55,049 nt of DNA from an uncultured Lachnospiraceae bacterium (GTDB taxonomy: Bacteria; Bacillota; Clostridia; Lachnospirales; Lachnospiraceae): the NCBI GenBank assembly GCA_910577105.1, contig CAJTMB010000022.1:1-55049 (forward strand), written 5' to 3'. Of this stretch, positions 1 through 6,522 are shown one piece after another. The translations under genes and the position numbers were made by a program. The notes beneath the pieces are model-generated. The model searched no databases, was not told the origin of the DNA, and saw nothing but the letters and a program-made list of their open reading frames with translations. Within the stretch, counting starts at the first letter, position 1. Each line of letters begins with the position of its first letter.

Positions 1-1
1 A

Positions 2-187
2 GGGCGTGTTTTCAGCAAAGAGCAGATTTATGATGCTGTTTGGAATAATGAATATGTTTTTGATGAACGGAACATGACCGCATACATTAACAAAATTCGA
101 CGGAAGATAGAGCCTGATCCGGCACACCCAAGATATATCATCACTGTATGGGGAGTGGGTTACAAATTTAGCGAAAGAACAAAATGA
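2..187 (+). CDS. Response regulator, OmpR/PhoB family, C-terminal end (partial)
   Basis: Only the last 61 codons lie in the window, read in the frame that starts at base 2. They form the winged-helix DNA-binding domain of an OmpR/PhoB-type regulator: a recognition-helix segment with NMTAYINKIRRKIEPDP and the family's closing WGVGYKF wing. The receiver domain and phospho-acceptor Asp lie upstream of the window. Two-component pairs of this type are common cargo of Tn916/Tn1549-like elements, which fits the neighbouring genes. Its target cannot be read from this fragment. The stop codon lies inside a strong terminator stem. Confidence 0.85.
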   Translation, partial: GRVFSKEQIYDAVWNNEYVFDERNMTAYINKIRRKIEPDPAHPRYIITVWGVGYKFSERTK

Positions 188-227
188 GCAGATATTACAG
201 GGCAAGATGGTAATATCTGCTCATTTT
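181..227. terminator. Perfect 18-bp inverted repeat, terminator of the regulator gene
   Basis: Bases 181-198 are the exact reverse complement of 210-227, separated by an 11-nt loop and ending in TTTT. The stop codon of the regulator gene (185-187) is part of the left arm. The symmetric A4/T4 ends would allow termination in both directions. Confidence 0.85.
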
Positions 228-273
228 GCGTTACAATATGAAAATAAAAATTTTGAACAGGAGGAAATCAAAG

Positions 274-609
274 ATGGAAAATCAGGTATGGGTAAAAGTA
301 TCATTATTTCTAAAAGAATTACGCTGTGAGGACATTAAGAGGAACTCTGTCATTCATTTGGAGAGCTGCCAGAAAGAAAAGAAAGCCCTGAAAATAGTTA
401 GGCAAATATGGGAGAAGGAACAAAAGAACTTATCTGAACTGCAACAGAAAACAATCTGCAATTATATAGAACAGATACAGGCGGTGTCTTTTGAGGAACA
501 GCAGGAAGCATATTGTCAGGGAATTATAGATTGTGTGCAGATATTATCAGGTTTGGGACTATTAGAGTCGGACGGAAAAATTGAGAGAGCAATAGAAAAG
601 TTAAAATGA
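274..609 (+). CDS. Small helical protein of unknown function (ICE cargo)
   Basis: I do not recognise this 111-residue protein. The ATG at 274 is preferred over upstream in-frame starts because AGGAGG sits at 259-264 at a good distance. It is rich in Lys, Glu and Gln, with no signal peptide, membrane segment or cysteine motif typical of metal binding, and is probably an all-helical cytoplasmic protein. The C-terminal half holds a YCQGIIDCVQIL segment, the kind of helix seen in small Clostridial ICE-borne proteins of unknown role. It stands alone between two terminators (181-227 and 613-644), so it is probably monocistronic, although no clear promoter fits in the short gap before it. Confidence 0.7.
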   Translation: MENQVWVKVSLFLKELRCEDIKRNSVIHLESCQKEKKALKIVRQIWEKEQKNLSELQQKTICNYIEQIQAVSFEEQQEAYCQGIIDCVQILSGLGLLESDGKIERAIEKLK

Positions 610-612
610 AAG

Positions 613-646
613 AAAGGCTCATTCCAGACGGATATGAGCCTTTTAA
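613..646 (+). terminator. Rho-independent terminator after the small unknown gene
   Basis: AAAGGCTCAT (613-622) pairs with ATGAGCCTTT (634-643) across an 11-nt loop and runs into a short T tract. It begins 3 nt after the stop codon of the gene at 274-609. Confidence 0.85.
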
Positions 647-749
647 ATGTAACATATCAGTCAAATCTATAATTAGGCAAGAAAAATTATAAAAAAACTA
701 TAAAAGAATTAGAAGTGGTTACATTTCAGTATAAGAAAATCTATGTTTT

Positions 750-1094
750 CTATGTATCATTTTTCTTTGTGGGATTATCCCATACCAGAGCTTCTGCGGT
801 TGCAAGAAGAACGGAAAGCTGGTACTGGCTGCATTGACCGAGTAACTGTATGATCTTCTGATAACATGGATCGTTTATGTTTTGATTTGGGTAAACATAT
901 GAATCAGCAGATATGTTTAATGTACGCATGATGGTACAAAAAAGCTGAATACTCGGCGTACCCTTGTCATTTTCCAGATTTTTGTAATATTGGGGATGAC
1001 AGCCGATGCGTTCTGCAATTTCTTCTTGTGTGAATCGCTGCTCAAGGCGAGCTTTTTTCATTATTTGCCCTAAAGTGGGAGTCATGTTTGACAC
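750..1094 (-). CDS. XRE-family transcriptional regulator (ICE repressor)
   Basis: A 114-residue protein with a helix-turn-helix of the Cro/CI type at about residues 12-65 (GQIMKKARLEQRFTQEEIAERIG and the following recognition helix). The start is GTG at 1094, because AGGAGGTG lies 6 nt upstream on this strand. It is divergent from the sigma-factor and recombination genes, the position taken by the regulator in many Tn916/Tn1549-like elements. The C-terminal 45 residues are helical and could dimerise. It probably controls element genes and itself through the TAGTG repeats just upstream (1123-1190). The family is certain; the target is inferred. Confidence 0.88.
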   Translation of the reverse strand: MSNMTPTLGQIMKKARLEQRFTQEEIAERIGCHPQYYKNLENDKGTPSIQLFCTIMRTLNISADSYVYPNQNINDPCYQKIIQLLGQCSQYQLSVLLATAEALVWDNPTKKNDT

Positions 1095-1122
1095 TTTTTC
1101 ACCTCCTGTGACTTCTTTTAAG

Positions 1123-1190
1123 TAGTGTATAACGATACCTTCAAAAAGTGAAAAGTGTTAGAGATTAAAATTAAATAGTGTATAACACTA
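1123..1190. promoter_or_regulatory. Operator-like repeats upstream of the XRE gene
   Basis: TAGTGTATAAC occurs at 1123-1133 and again at 1176-1186. The second copy extends to TAGTG-N5-CACTA (1176-1190), an inverted repeat; the first is a half site. They lie 28 and 81 bp upstream of the GTG start of the divergent XRE gene, where an autoregulatory operator would be. Binding is inferred. Confidence 0.5.
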
Positions 1191-1593
1191 CCAAGACATT
1201 TGAAATCCTTTGGGATTGTAAAAAAAACGCAATCCGGCAAAGGCTTTTTCAAGTGTCTTTTTGCTTTGTGATTGCGTGGGGAGTGCCATGCAACAACTAC
1301 ATCTAAGAGGGGATACCGGGTATAAACGGTTAAAAAAATCTTAACAGACGAGGCAGTAGAGAACACCCTTGAAGGTAGTGTCAGAGATTACAAAGATGTA
1401 GCTATAATTTCATATTATGGGATAAAAGACGTCCGCAGGATTTGTACCTGTCCGGGCGTTTTTTATATATTTGAAAACTTTTTCAAATATTTGCAAAGTT
1501 TTCGACGTTTTGCCTATTCCCGATTGGGATATGGGGTGAAAGGGAGAACCATTTCACTCTGTCCCATTTGGATACGGAAGGAGGTGAACTCTT
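1191..1593. other. Intergenic leader of the sigma-factor gene with an internal hairpin
   Basis: No convincing gene is seen here. A TATAAT hexamer at 1403-1408 is a possible -10 for the downstream genes, with only a poor -35. An imperfect stem (1428-1439 with 1447-1459) followed by T6 looks like a terminator inside the leader, so expression of the sigma gene may depend on read-through. The stretch AGTGTTAGAGATTAAAA near 1153 recurs in diverged form near 1377. Confidence 0.4.
1428..1464 (+). terminator. Possible attenuator upstream of the sigma-factor gene
   Basis: GACGTCCGCAGG (1428-1439) pairs imperfectly with CCTGTCCGGGCGT (1447-1459) and is followed by a run of T. Because it lies 130 bp before the next gene and 20 bp after a possible -10, it could stop transcripts early in the leader. 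Confidence 0.5.
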
Positions 1594-2034
1594 ATGGAGC
1601 AATCTTCTTCCGAAAGAAAACAGACCGTTAGGCATCAGTTTGACAGCTTCTGCAAAATGGTATTGCATGGTGAAAAGGTCAATTATGAAAAGGAAATGGA
1701 GTACCGGAGACGGCATGAAATTTCTTTGTCACAAGTGCCGGAGGAGGAGTTGAGTCGGTTGAATACTGTGGATGAGTACATAGATGAATCGGAAATATTT
1801 CGTGTCCTTGATTATGACATCGAGGTAAAGGACGAGCTTATCAGCGAAGCGTTGAAGTATCTGCCGGAGAAAAAGCGGAATGTAATTCTTTTGTCTTTTT
1901 TCATGGATATGTCTGATACGGAAATCGCAAAACACATGAATCTGGTCAGGAGTACCATTCATCATCATCGTGTCAGCTCACTACAGGCATTAAAAAAGAT
2001 TATGGAAGGAATCAGAAATGGAGAAATCAAGTAA
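1594..2034 (+). CDS. Sigma-70 family RNA polymerase sigma factor, ICE Orf7 type
   Basis: 146 residues. The N-terminal third is a charged region like that of the Tn916 Orf7 family. Residues about 85-140 form a sigma region-4 helix-turn-helix: LPEKKRNVILLSFF, then MSDTEIAKHMN and STIHHHRVSSLQALKK. A good GGAGGTG lies upstream of the ATG. In Tn916 the orf7-orf8 pair drives transcription toward int/xis and transfer genes; the same role is inferred here because the next genes are the Orf8-like protein, a DNA-binding protein and the integrase. Its 3' end overlaps the next start by 17 nt, a sign of translational coupling. Confidence 0.88.
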   Translation: MEQSSSERKQTVRHQFDSFCKMVLHGEKVNYEKEMEYRRRHEISLSQVPEEELSRLNTVDEYIDESEIFRVLDYDIEVKDELISEALKYLPEKKRNVILLSFFMDMSDTEIAKHMNLVRSTIHHHRVSSLQALKKIMEGIRNGEIK

Positions 2035-2257
2035 GTGTTCAAAATTGCTGCCCTACCATATTATAGCGGCAGCGGCTTCCGGCGATGTGGAAGCAATCAA
2101 CAGGGTTCTGAAGCATTATGAGGGTTACATTGCAGCATTGGCTACAAGAAAACTCTATGACGAATGCGGCATACCGCATTACTGTGTTGATGAAACCTTG
2201 CGTCGCAGATTGGAAACGAAGCTGATTACAAAGATATTGGCTTTTGAAGTCGCATAA
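2018..2257 (+). CDS. Helix-turn-helix protein, Tn916 Orf8 type (HTH_16)
   Basis: A 79-residue protein of the HTH_16 family found beside the Orf7 sigma factor in conjugative transposons. Family marks visible here are LPYHIIAAAASGDVEAINRV near the start, a central HYEGYIAAL, and the closing DETLRRRLETKLITKIL. The gene begins inside the end of the sigma gene and has its RBS there (GGAATCAGAAATGGAG region), so the two are co-translated. In Tn916 the orf7-orf8 pair activates element transcription. Family assignment is firm; the exact DNA target is not known from the sequence. Confidence 0.87.
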   Translation: MEKSSKCSKLLPYHIIAAAASGDVEAINRVLKHYEGYIAALATRKLYDECGIPHYCVDETLRRRLETKLITKILAFEVA

Positions 2258-2703
2258 CAAAAAGTCGGCGGTGTCCCTTTCCGCTGTCTGACCGGGGTAT
2301 GCGTACATGAACCTTGACAACTGAATACTGTATTGCATACAGGACGTGAGGATATGCAGAGCCACTAAGCAGATGCGCCATGACGTACCTGCCCTGATTT
2401 ATAACAGGGTGAAACGTGAGGAAATGTTGAAGCAGGACATTGAAGCAAAGGTAAGGAGCGAGTGAGATCGGGCAAAATATGTAGCAGTTACATGGGGCGA
2501 TGAAGCATATCTGTGATAATGATACTTCCGGGCTGTGGGGAAGCCGCAGCTCGGTCAATGAAATGACGGTGCAAGACCGATGTGGGCGGCGTAATGAGCC
2601 GCCACCTGTATTGCAGTTTTTATCTGCTAATAAATGGGAAGAAGCGTATTCTGCCTGTTTATTAGCAGATAAAGCTGTGCAAAGAATTAGGAGGATATTT
2701 TTG
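2258..2703 (+). other. 446-bp non-coding stretch with consecutive hairpins (possible structured RNA)
   Basis: No start with a good RBS opens a gene here before 2704, although an open frame reaches back to 2500. Instead three hairpins follow one another: GCTGTGG/CCGCAGC (2532-2538 with 2544-2550, one G-U pair), TCGGTC/GACCGA (2551-2556 with 2575-2580), and GTGGGCGGC/GCCGCCAC (2582-2590 with 2597-2604, one bulge). A fourth, much longer stem follows at 2619-2673. It could be a regulatory leader or an element-borne ncRNA. I do not recognise a named RNA family. Confidence 0.45.
2619..2673. repeat. Perfect 16-bp inverted repeat before the small DNA-binding gene
   Basis: TTTATCTGCTAATAAA (2619-2634) and its exact reverse complement (2658-2673) flank a 23-nt loop. 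The structure ends 17 nt before the AGGAGG ribosome-binding site of the gene at 2704. It has no long T tract, so a protein-binding site (recombination directionality factor or repressor) or translation-control hairpin is more likely than a terminator. Confidence 0.75.
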
Positions 2704-2898
2704 ATGCAGAGAATACCGAAGGCGATTAACAAAAAGAGGTTAGTCAGATATAAAGAAGGCGCAGAAATGTACAGCATGGGAATGAATAAATTTCAGTCTT
2801 TGGCGAAAGATGCAGGCGCAATATTGAAAATTGATAGAATGGTATTGGTTGATTTAGATACGTTTGACCAGTATTTAGAATCATTTCGTGTGAAATAG
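2704..2898 (+). CDS. Small excisionase-like DNA-binding protein (DUF6462-like)
   Basis: 64 residues, basic at the N terminus, with a compact winged-helix pattern: a turn around RYKEGAEMYSMGMNKFQSLAKDAG and a C-terminal strand-helix DRMVLVDLDTFDQYLESF. This is the layout of MerR/excisionase-like helix-turn-helix proteins found just upstream of integrases in Clostridial elements. The ATG at 2704 is chosen because AGGAGG (2691-2696) precedes it; upstream in-frame starts read through the hairpin region and lack an RBS. It could act as the recombination directionality factor, or only as a regulator; the sequence does not decide. Confidence 0.75.
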   Translation: MQRIPKAINKKRLVRYKEGAEMYSMGMNKFQSLAKDAGAILKIDRMVLVDLDTFDQYLESFRVK

Positions 2899-2952
2899 TC
2901 AAGATGCGTATATGCAAAGCAGAAAGATTTTTCGTATAACCGAAAATAAGTG

Positions 2953-2981
2953 TTGACTTTTGGTTAAACTGAAAGTATAAT
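2953..2981 (+). promoter_or_regulatory. Sigma-A promoter for the RHH-integrase genes
   Basis: TTGACT (2953-2958), a 17-bp spacer and TATAAT (2976-2981), 28 bp before the GTG start at 3010. One mismatch from the consensus over both hexamers, so this should be a strong promoter reading into the ribbon-helix-helix gene and the integrase. Confidence 0.85.
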
Positions 2982-3009
2982 GATTATGAAATGGATGGAG
3001 GTGTATATT

Positions 3010-3192
3010 GTGGCGAGGACAGGCAGACCAAAGTCTGACAATCCGAAAAAAAGCCTTATCGGGTTGAAGCTGACAGAGGAAGAAGCCGCAAAACTCAGGG
3101 AATATGCGTCCAAACATGACATGACCATAACGCAGGTGCTACAAAAGGGGATTGATTTGCAGTATGCAATGGAAGAACCGATAAGTAGTTAG
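3010..3192 (+). CDS. Ribbon-helix-helix (CopG/Arc-like) DNA-binding protein
   Basis: 60 residues starting at GTG 3010, with GGAGGT 7 nt upstream; an ATG at 2980 overlaps the -10 hexamer and is not the start. The body is the short RHH fold: beta-strand KKSLIGLKLTEEEAAKL, helix A REYASKHDM, turn TITQVLQKGIDLQY. The N-terminal RTGRPKSDNP is the basic arm usual in this family. It lies 33 nt before the integrase gene and shares its promoter, so it is probably an autorepressor of the integrase operon. The role is inferred. Confidence 0.8.
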   Translation: MARTGRPKSDNPKKSLIGLKLTEEEAAKLREYASKHDMTITQVLQKGIDLQYAMEEPISS

Positions 3193-3225
3193 TACGAAAT
3201 CTCTTTCCTTGAGAAAGGAGCAGAG

Positions 3226-4467
3226 ATGACAAAATCAAGAAAGGATAATAAAGGGAGGGTTTTAAGGAAGGGTGAAACTCAGCGCAGTTGCGATGGCAAG
3301 TATGTTTATACTTATACCGATCCGGAAGGAAAACGCCGGAGCATTTACTCTAAAGATATTATGGAACTGCGTGAGAGGGAGGAAAAACTGATTAAAGACC
3401 AGTTAGACGGATTGGATACTTATGTGGCTGGCAGTGCAACGGTCAATTTTGTTTTTGACAGGTATATATCTACAAAGTCAGAACTCAGGGGAACAACCAT
3501 GAGGAACTACAAATATATGTATGACCGTTTTATCCGTAATGGGTTTGGGAAGAAGAAAATCGCAGCGATAAAGTTTTCTGATGTGTTGCAATTCTACCAG
3601 CACTTGCTGAAAGAAAAGGAAATGCAGATTAACACATTAGAAACAATCCATACGGTGCTTCACCCAACATTCCAGTTGGCGGTGCGGGATGATATTATCC
3701 GCAACAATCCGAGTGACGGGGTTATGGCGCAGATCAAAAAACAGCCGGGGAGAAATCATGGCGTAAGACACGCTTTAACTCTGGAACAGCAGAGAGCCTT
3801 TATAAACTATATAGAAAGCAATCCTACATATTACCGTTGGACATCTTTATTTAAGTTCTTATTAGGGACGGGGTGCAGGATTGGGGAAGCAATCGGGATA
3901 AGGTGGGAAGATGTAAATTTTGAAAAACGTGTAATCAGCATCAACCACAGTCTGGTTTATTACAGCAGAGAATTTAAGGAACACCCGATGTGTACGTTTT
4001 CTATATCACTCCCAAAAACAGAAGCGGGTATACGCAGTATTCCGATGATGGATGCGGTTTATGATGCACTCCGGGCGGAGCTTGCAGACCAACAGGAAAA
4101 TGGATTCAACGAAACGGAGATTGACGGGATGAAAGGTTTTATCTTTATGAACCGTTTTGGGTACGTCCACAATCCACAGTCTATCAACCGGGCAATCAAG
4201 CGTATATACGAATCGTACAATGCAGAAGAAGTGGTTAATGCTTCCAAGCAACACCGGGAGCCAGTGCTAATACCACATTTTTCATGTCATCATTTGAGGC
4301 ATACCTTTTGTTCGAGGTTTTGCGAGAATGAAACAAATTTAAAGGTGATCCAGTCCATAATGGGACACGCTAATATTGAAACCACGATGGACATATATGC
4401 GGAAGTCACCGATGCAAAGAAACAGGAAGCGATTGAAAATTTAGCACACAAATTGGATGTATTTTAG
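3226..4467 (+). CDS. int: Tyrosine recombinase (integrase), Tn916 family
   Basis: 413 residues, the normal size for Tn916-type integrases. Order of domains: N-terminal arm-binding domain (about 1-65, with GKYVYTYTDPEGKRRSIYS typical of this family), SAM-like core-binding domain (70-165), catalytic domain (180-405). The catalytic set can be read: Arg218 in TGCRIGEA, His355 and Arg358 in HHLRH, His381 in MGHAN, nucleophile Tyr391 in DIYAEV. It catalyses excision and integration of the element. The RBS is GAAAGGAG just before the ATG. It is the last gene of the element, with putative arm sites 30 bp after its stop. Confidence 0.96.
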   Translation: MTKSRKDNKGRVLRKGETQRSCDGKYVYTYTDPEGKRRSIYSKDIMELREREEKLIKDQLDGLDTYVAGSATVNFVFDRYISTKSELRGTTMRNYKYMYDRFIRNGFGKKKIAAIKFSDVLQFYQHLLKEKEMQINTLETIHTVLHPTFQLAVRDDIIRNNPSDGVMAQIKKQPGRNHGVRHALTLEQQRAFINYIESNPTYYRWTSLFKFLLGTGCRIGEAIGIRWEDVNFEKRVISINHSLVYYSREFKEHPMCTFSISLPKTEAGIRSIPMMDAVYDALRAELADQQENGFNETEIDGMKGFIFMNRFGYVHNPQSINRAIKRIYESYNAEEVVNASKQHREPVLIPHFSCHHLRHTFCSRFCENETNLKVIQSIMGHANIETTMDIYAEVTDAKKQEAIENLAHKLDVF

Positions 4468-4496
4468 GAAAGAGTCCGGCTAGGACTGACAGAGGG

Positions 4497-4534
4497 TACG
4501 ACAACTTGTGTGCCATACGACAAGAGTACGACAA
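4497..4534 (+). other. Three TACGACAA repeats, putative integrase arm-type sites
   Basis: The octamer TACGACAA occurs at 4497-4504, 4516-4523 and 4527-4534, all in the same orientation, starting 30 bp after the integrase stop codon. Tn916-family integrases bind short direct repeats inside the element end through their N-terminal domain. The crossover core cannot be placed from one junction alone, but it should lie to the right of these repeats and before the chemoreceptor gene. Confidence 0.65.
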
Positions 4535-4730
4535 ATTCAAAGGTTTTAATCAATGAAATAGCGTTATATGGCTGTGGTGGAGATGCGGAAAAGCGGCTAG
4601 TTAAAGGGAAATAAGCCATTTTAAATTAAATTGACTTAAAATCCCGACGATGCGGAGTACAACCTAAAAAACCTGTATGTATGCGGGATTGTTTTGATTA
4701 AAAAAGCAAAATAAAAGATAATCGATTCTT

Positions 4731-4772
4731 AGAGGATATTTTCTAAATAAACTTAGAAAGTATCCTCTTTTT
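4731..4772. terminator. Strong hairpin terminator at the element-chromosome border
   Basis: A 16-bp stem (4731-4746 with 4753-4768, one G-T wobble) with a 6-nt loop and a T5 tail. The other side carries no matching A run, so it works best on the plus strand. It insulates the chemoreceptor gene from transcription out of the integrase gene. Confidence 0.85.
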
Positions 4773-4805
4773 GGCAGAAAATGCTAAACAAATAAGGAAT
4801 TTTTC

Positions 4806-4834
4806 TTGTGTTATGAAATCATATTTGGTAATAT
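4806..4834 (+). promoter_or_regulatory. Probable sigma-A promoter of the chemoreceptor gene
   Basis: TTGTGT (4806-4811), 17-bp spacer, TAATAT (4829-4834), 40 bp upstream of the ATG. Moderate match; no sigma-D type -10 (CCGATA) is seen here. Confidence 0.55.
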
Positions 4835-4873
4835 AGTACCATAGGTAAAAATGTTAGAAGAGAGGGATTACAT

Positions 4874-6151
4874 ATGAAAATGAGAGGAAAAATATTAACC
4901 TTATCCTTATTGCCATTGCTTCTTGTCACAGGCGAACTGTTCTTTTTTGTCTATATCAGGACGAAAGACTATGAGGAATTGTCAGGGACGCTGTTGGGAA
5001 GTGTCGGGCGCATCATGGGTATTAATATATTCCTGACACTTGTGGTGGTAGTGATTGCCGTGGAGCGCATTATACGTTCCCTGAAACGCACCATGAAAGT
5101 ATTGGAAGTGACGGCGGAAGGAGATTTGACGACAAAATCCGCTGCAAAGGATTTGAAAAGAAAGGATGAAATCGGCAGTATAGCCAAGGATGTGGCAATT
5201 TTACAGGAAACATTGCAGGAAATAGCCGGGGAATTGCAGGATGCCACGGGGGTTTTGCAGGAGTCTGCGGAAAACCTTGAGAAAATGTCCCTGCAGACAA
5301 GTGAAGCATCCGATAATGTTGCAAGAGCCGTGGGGGATATTGCGGAGGGAGCAACTACACAGGCTGATTCTGCCGAAACCATTACGACGGGCATACAGGT
5401 AATAGGAGAAGTGCTGGAGGAGTCCGCAAAGGCGGTTGCGGACTTTGAAACGTTAATAAACAGCATAAGGGATTTGGGGGATAACGGGGTTTCTGTCTTG
5501 AGGAAACTGGAAGAAGCCTCTGAACAGTCTGAAGAAGAAATCATGGTTATCAATGAGCAGACACATGCCACCAATGAGGCAGCGGAAAAAATAAAAGAAG
5601 CGGCGCAGTTTATTGCCCAGATTGCCAGCCAGACCAACCTTCTGGCGTTGAATGCTTCTATCGAGGCAGCAAGGGCGGGCGAGCAGGGAAAAGGATTTGC
5701 CGTTGTTGCGGAGCAGATAAAGACATTAGCGGAGCAGTCCAATTCTTCGGCGGTACAGATTGATGCCATTATAGAGCAGCTGCTTGCAGAGTCAAGGAAA
5801 GCGGTTGATACCATGGGTGAAGCGAAGGAAATTATTGCCACGGAAAATGGTCTCATTACGGATACCAAGACGGTATTTGACCGGATGCACGAAGGCGTTG
5901 AGGGTTCTGCTTCCAGCATTCATGCCATTAAGGCCGGAACGGATAAGCTGGAGGAAGTGAAAGGACAGATTGCAGGGGAGCTGATAAATCTTACGGCTCT
6001 TGCGCAAGAAAATGCGGCGGCAACAGAGGAAACGGCGGCTTCCACCGAAGAAATGTCGGCCACCATGCACAGTGTCTTAGAGGCTACAAACCGGCTGAAG
6101 GATATAGCGGATGCGCTTCAGAAAAAGGCAGGTATTTTTAAATTGATTTAA
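4874..6151 (+). CDS. Methyl-accepting chemotaxis protein with minimal extracellular loop
   Basis: 425 residues. Two membrane helices (about 8-29 and 43-63) are joined by only some 13 residues, so there is no extracellular ligand domain. A HAMP segment (64-120) leads into a long helical signalling domain. The kinase-contact tip is clear: QIASQTNLLALNASIEAARA followed by GEQGKGFAVVAEQIKTLAEQ. Ala/Glu/Gln-rich methylation helices flank it (ATEETAASTEEMS near the C terminus). It would signal to CheA/CheW, and it may sense membrane state, a partner protein or cytoplasmic signals. RBS AGAGAGGG before the ATG. It sits directly upstream of the flagellar operon but has its own promoter and terminator. 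Confidence 0.94.
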   Translation: MKMRGKILTLSLLPLLLVTGELFFFVYIRTKDYEELSGTLLGSVGRIMGINIFLTLVVVVIAVERIIRSLKRTMKVLEVTAEGDLTTKSAAKDLKRKDEIGSIAKDVAILQETLQEIAGELQDATGVLQESAENLEKMSLQTSEASDNVARAVGDIAEGATTQADSAETITTGIQVIGEVLEESAKAVADFETLINSIRDLGDNGVSVLRKLEEASEQSEEEIMVINEQTHATNEAAEKIKEAAQFIAQIASQTNLLALNASIEAARAGEQGKGFAVVAEQIKTLAEQSNSSAVQIDAIIEQLLAESRKAVDTMGEAKEIIATENGLITDTKTVFDRMHEGVEGSASSIHAIKAGTDKLEEVKGQIAGELINLTALAQENAAATEETAASTEEMSATMHSVLEATNRLKDIADALQKKAGIFKLI

Positions 6152-6157
6152 AAAATT

Positions 6158-6188
6158 GGGATGAACACTAAAGTTCATCCCTTTTTTT
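6158..6188 (+). terminator. Terminator of the chemoreceptor gene
   Basis: GGGATGAAC (6158-6166) pairs perfectly with GTTCATCCC (6173-6181), 6-nt loop, followed by T7. The -35 element of the next promoter lies in its loop and right arm. Confidence 0.92.
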
Positions 6189-6195
6189 ACGATAT
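6169..6195 (+). promoter_or_regulatory. Sigma-D/FliA-type promoter of the flgM operon
   Basis: TAAAGTTC begins at 6169 and TACGATAT lies at 6188-6195, so TAAA and the -10 are 15 nt apart. This matches the sigma-D consensus TAAA-N15-GCCGATAT at the -35, the spacing and six of eight -10 bases. The promoter overlaps the upstream terminator. It would drive flgM, flgN, flgK and flgL as late, class III genes. Confidence 0.65.
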
Positions 6196-6241
6196 ATATT
6201 ATGTAGTAAATTATAAGTTCCAAGGAAAGGAGGAGTCTAGT

Positions 6242-6517
6242 ATGCGTATTGAAGCGTATAATCAGGTACAACAGCTTTATAATACCAAAAAGCCGGGACA
6301 GGTTAAAAAGAGTTCTGGAGTAAATTTTTCGGACCAGTTGCAGATAAGCAGCTTTGGAAAGGATATCCAGACTGCTAAGACCGCAGTTGCTGCAAGCCCT
6401 GATGTCAGGGAAGACGTAACGGCTCCTATTAAGGCTGGCATTGCTGCTGGAACTTACGAAGTAAGCACAAGCAGTTTTGCGGATAAGTTATTTGCAAAGT
6501 ATGAAGAAATGAGGTAA
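6242..6517 (+). CDS. flgM: Anti-sigma-28 factor FlgM
   Basis: 91 residues from the ATG at 6242, preceded by AAAGGAGGAG; a longer in-frame ATG at 6161 lies in the terminator and is rejected. FlgM holds sigma-D/FliA inactive until the hook is complete and is then exported. Family marks are the N-terminal MRIEAYNQVQQLY start, a disordered Lys/Ser-rich middle (NTKKPGQVKKSSGVNFSDQL) and the C-terminal sigma-binding helices ending SFADKLFAKYEEM. It opens the operon with flgN and flgK, as in Bacillus and Clostridia, and is itself probably transcribed by sigma-D (promoter at 6169-6195), giving a feedback loop. Confidence 0.92.
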   Translation: MRIEAYNQVQQLYNTKKPGQVKKSSGVNFSDQLQISSFGKDIQTAKTAVAASPDVREDVTAPIKAGIAAGTYEVSTSSFADKLFAKYEEMR

Positions 6518-6522
6518 TCCCG

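Larger units (their letters stand above)
4535..4873. other. Element-chromosome junction region without genes
   Basis: AT-rich non-coding DNA. It holds a possible weak hairpin (AATCCCG at 4640-4646 with CGGGATT at 4684-4690), the strong terminator at 4731-4772 and the promoter of the chemoreceptor gene. The right end of the element must fall in this stretch; no second copy of an att core is visible in the window. Confidence 0.5.

Noticed and set aside
1118..1366. Minus-strand open frame upstream of the XRE gene
   Set aside because: It runs over the operator-like repeats and has no ribosome-binding site or family features.
2500..2703. N-terminal extension of the small DNA-binding gene back to 2500
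   Set aside because: The extended frame has no RBS, translates a chain of hairpins and gives unconvincing protein sequence; AGGAGG before 2704 marks the true start.
2258..2703. Group II intron remnant
   Set aside because: The hairpin chain suggested it, but the domain V pattern and the intron 5' end are not seen and no reverse transcriptase is present.
2226..2777. 183-codon minus-strand open frame across the non-coding part of the element
   Set aside because: No RBS, composition unlike a real protein, and it covers the inverted-repeat structures; no family pattern visible.
4969..5919. Long open frame (316 codons) on the minus strand opposite the chemoreceptor gene
   Set aside because: It is a shadow of the real gene: low-complexity Ser/Ala/Val-rich product, no RBS, and the plus-strand protein has full family motifs.
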